DNA of 64,000 bases from assembly GCF_002443255.2 (NCBI RefSeq), contig NW_019211456.1, forward strand, positions 20,569,557 to 20,633,556, given 5' to 3'. The stretch comes from Varroa destructor. Its lineage: Eukaryota; Arthropoda; Arachnida; Mesostigmata; Varroidae. The notes beneath the pieces are model-generated. The model made no database searches, was not told where the DNA came from, and was given only the letters and a program-made list of their open reading frames with translations. This document shows, piece after piece, positions 61,826 through 64,000 of the stretch. The first letter of the stretch is position 1. Each line of letters begins with the position of its first letter. The translations under genes were made by a program, and so were the position numbers.

Positions 61826-64000
61826 ATAAATGTTTTATATCGTACGATTACTCTCTTGGAGGTTCGCCTGTGTCCCGAAATAAGGAAGATTCACCAATAG
61901 CGTGATGAAATAATGTAACGGCATTTCAAGCCGCGACAGGTTATTTGTCAGAGAACAAATTCGTTTATAGATAATTAAATGTAAATAGTATGCCTATGAA
62001 AAAAACGTCGCATAAACATTTCGCTTAAAAATGCTAAGACAGAGAACTTGAATTAATCTAGAAGATGCTGATATCAAACCAACATTCAACAGCTTCGTAG
62101 ATTTCGACCATAATTATCTCGAATTGTGTTTATCGAACTTTTTCTATGGCTGAAATTAATAGCCTTTGTCATGATTCATCAAGAGGCAGTACCGACGATT
62201 AGTTAATTCACTTTTTTTCATTTATTTGCAACCAACAAAAGTAAGTTTGGGGTACTTTTTGTTTGGCTAGTATTTTTATATAAAGGTATTTTTTTGTACT
62301 TCAAATACTTATATAAATAAATAAAGCTAGGTTCATAACTGTTTCTATATACAGTGCTATGAGTGGTCTAACTGAACGAATTGCTTTAAATTATCCTAAA
62401 ATGAGGTTAGGTAACGAGAAAAGAGCTCTGAAAAAATGTTTAATGTAGCTGTTATTAGACTGAAAACATTGCTTTATTAAGCCCCCCGCCGTGATACCAA
62501 AACGCACACGGGGTGATTGAAGGTGGCCTCAAAGCAGGCCTCGTTATGGTTGCTTTTAACAAATAAGAAAAAAAAAGCCAACAATATAAACTAGGTAATC
62601 GTAATTAAACATGCAATATGCTTTAAAGAGCGTAAGGGACGGCCATAAGTGATACTGTACCGAAGCGATATATATGAAGTCGGCCTACGAGTAATGCCGT
62701 GTTCTAACTTACCCAACTTTAGCGTCATTGTTCCTGATTCGAAATACGTCAAAGAATAAACAGTATAACGACATATAGCTTAGTAAAATGAAGTCAAAAT
62801 ATGACTTGTTAATGATAATCGAGTAGAAATGCCTAATCTTTTTTACCTCGTCTTGCCAAATAAAATCTGCAAGAAAATAAAAAATTGTTAAAACGTGCTA
62901 GCATAATCGTCCCGAAAATCCGTGTTGCTATAAAGTCGTGACTAGCAGTAAGAAGAAAAAGCAATTATAGCATTAGGCAAACAAGAACTTCAATCAAAAC
63001 TTACGGAAAGCGAGTTAGCCGTGCTTATCTATTATCCATGAAGGGCTGGTAGTTAGGGTCGTGCAAAGGATTATTGCTAACTGATCAAAATTGCTACGGT
63101 GCCAGAAAAAAAATTCTAACAGGCAGTATGTGTTATAGCTACCTAGTCGGTTGGTGTATAATCAGACGATTTGTGATAGGAACGAGACGCGCGTGTAGCT
63201 CCTATCGAGTTGATTCTCCATTCCTTAAACCAGTCGAATATTTATCAATATTGTTAAGGATATTTTTCGAGGAAGTAATAAGCGAATCATAAAAGCTGAA
63301 CATATCTGTAAGCAAAAGAGTGGAAACCCATGGCCAGATGTACGAGTTATATGCTTATTAGGATAGCTTGCAGACGAGTGATCATCGCATGATTAGTTAA
63401 TGACGAAGACAATAGACAGTGTATTGTGGAAGACGCAGCATATCGATGAAGATGATAAACCCTATAAATGTACTAAAGAATATTAGCTGAGGAGATTGTC
63501 CATGAATACATACAGATACTGAAACTCGAAGAAGTAGAATAACGCAGCGCTCTGTAATTAATAATTAGATCGACTAACGTAAACTAGTGGATGAAAATAA
63601 GACAACGATGAAATACAAACAGATGCACAAAAAATGATCTTAGAAAAAAGAAACATAGATTGAACCGATGATGACGATGGCGTCTCAGGTAAATCGTATC
63701 ATTTCACACTGCCCACATACGATTGATAAACCATTAGCAGAGACGCTGCTGTCGACAATATAGTACGCTTTTTTAGGTAGCGCTTTACGCTAATACTACG
63801 CTTAAGCAGCGGCTTAGAAAGCACCGATTTCGAAAATGTTGTCTTGTTGATATTCTTTTTTCCTTCTCGGGATAAAGACAAACGCGAAATAATTAGGCGA
63901 TAAACACGAACGACATGCTTTCACTATCCTCTATTGCAGTGTTTCGTGCCTCGAGGCGTTTGTTCGTCTCGTTCTTTTAAATTTTTTACTGAAACAGCGA

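Larger units (their letters stand above)
53589..64000. other. Gene-poor 10.4 kb
   Basis: AT-rich sequence with a TA microsatellite, an 18-base palindrome and two weak ORFs (57100, 61825) listed separately. A duplicated CTAAAAGATAAAG flanks AGCTTGAAAA repeats near 55210-55275. No gene is supported. Confidence 0.4.

Overview
The window reads as nuclear DNA of a eukaryote, most likely an arthropod. It is AT-rich, gene-sparse and intron-rich, with long TA microsatellites, one assembly gap of exactly 100 N (36168-36267), and a conserved animal-type septin split by spliceosomal introns. There is no operon, CRISPR array, rRNA or intact tRNA. An acarine (mite or tick) would fit, but nothing here proves the lineage.

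The one gene that can be named with confidence is a septin of the SEPT7/Peanut group on the minus strand. Six consecutive coding exons (7126 down to 703) join in frame into about 410 residues. They carry the alpha-0 polybasic segment, the GTPase motifs [15 protein letters not shown] and AKAD, the septin-unique element and the start of the C-terminal coiled coil. The rest of the coiled coil and the stop codon lie beyond base 1. One intron appears to use a GC-AG pair.

Upstream on the same strand are four further coding-like blocks: 11149-11220, 15450-15695, 37725-37925 and the very long 43305-45622. Each ends at a GT donor in phase 0, and the first shared septin exon begins in phase 0. They may be alternative or chained 5' exons of a long, multi-promoter septin locus with disordered N-termini, or first exons of other genes nested in the region. 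The largest block is a Ser/Thr/Pro/Gln-rich frame of 765 codons. It has a TATA box about 370 bases upstream and a start region that looks broken by one missing base.

The plus strand has weaker gene evidence: a TATA box with a small first exon near 26.6 kb, a coding-like but frame-broken block near 49.0-49.4 kb, and a candidate terminal exon with polyadenylation signals near 53.0-53.6 kb. Mobile and structured DNA includes an internally deleted mariner-like transposase remnant (51.1-51.3 kb), a 48-base foldback element flanked by 8-base direct repeats (9.2 kb), a 70-base miRNA-like hairpin (13.7 kb), a decayed tRNA-like sequence (43.0 kb) and several TA tracts. Most of the remaining sequence looks intronic or intergenic.
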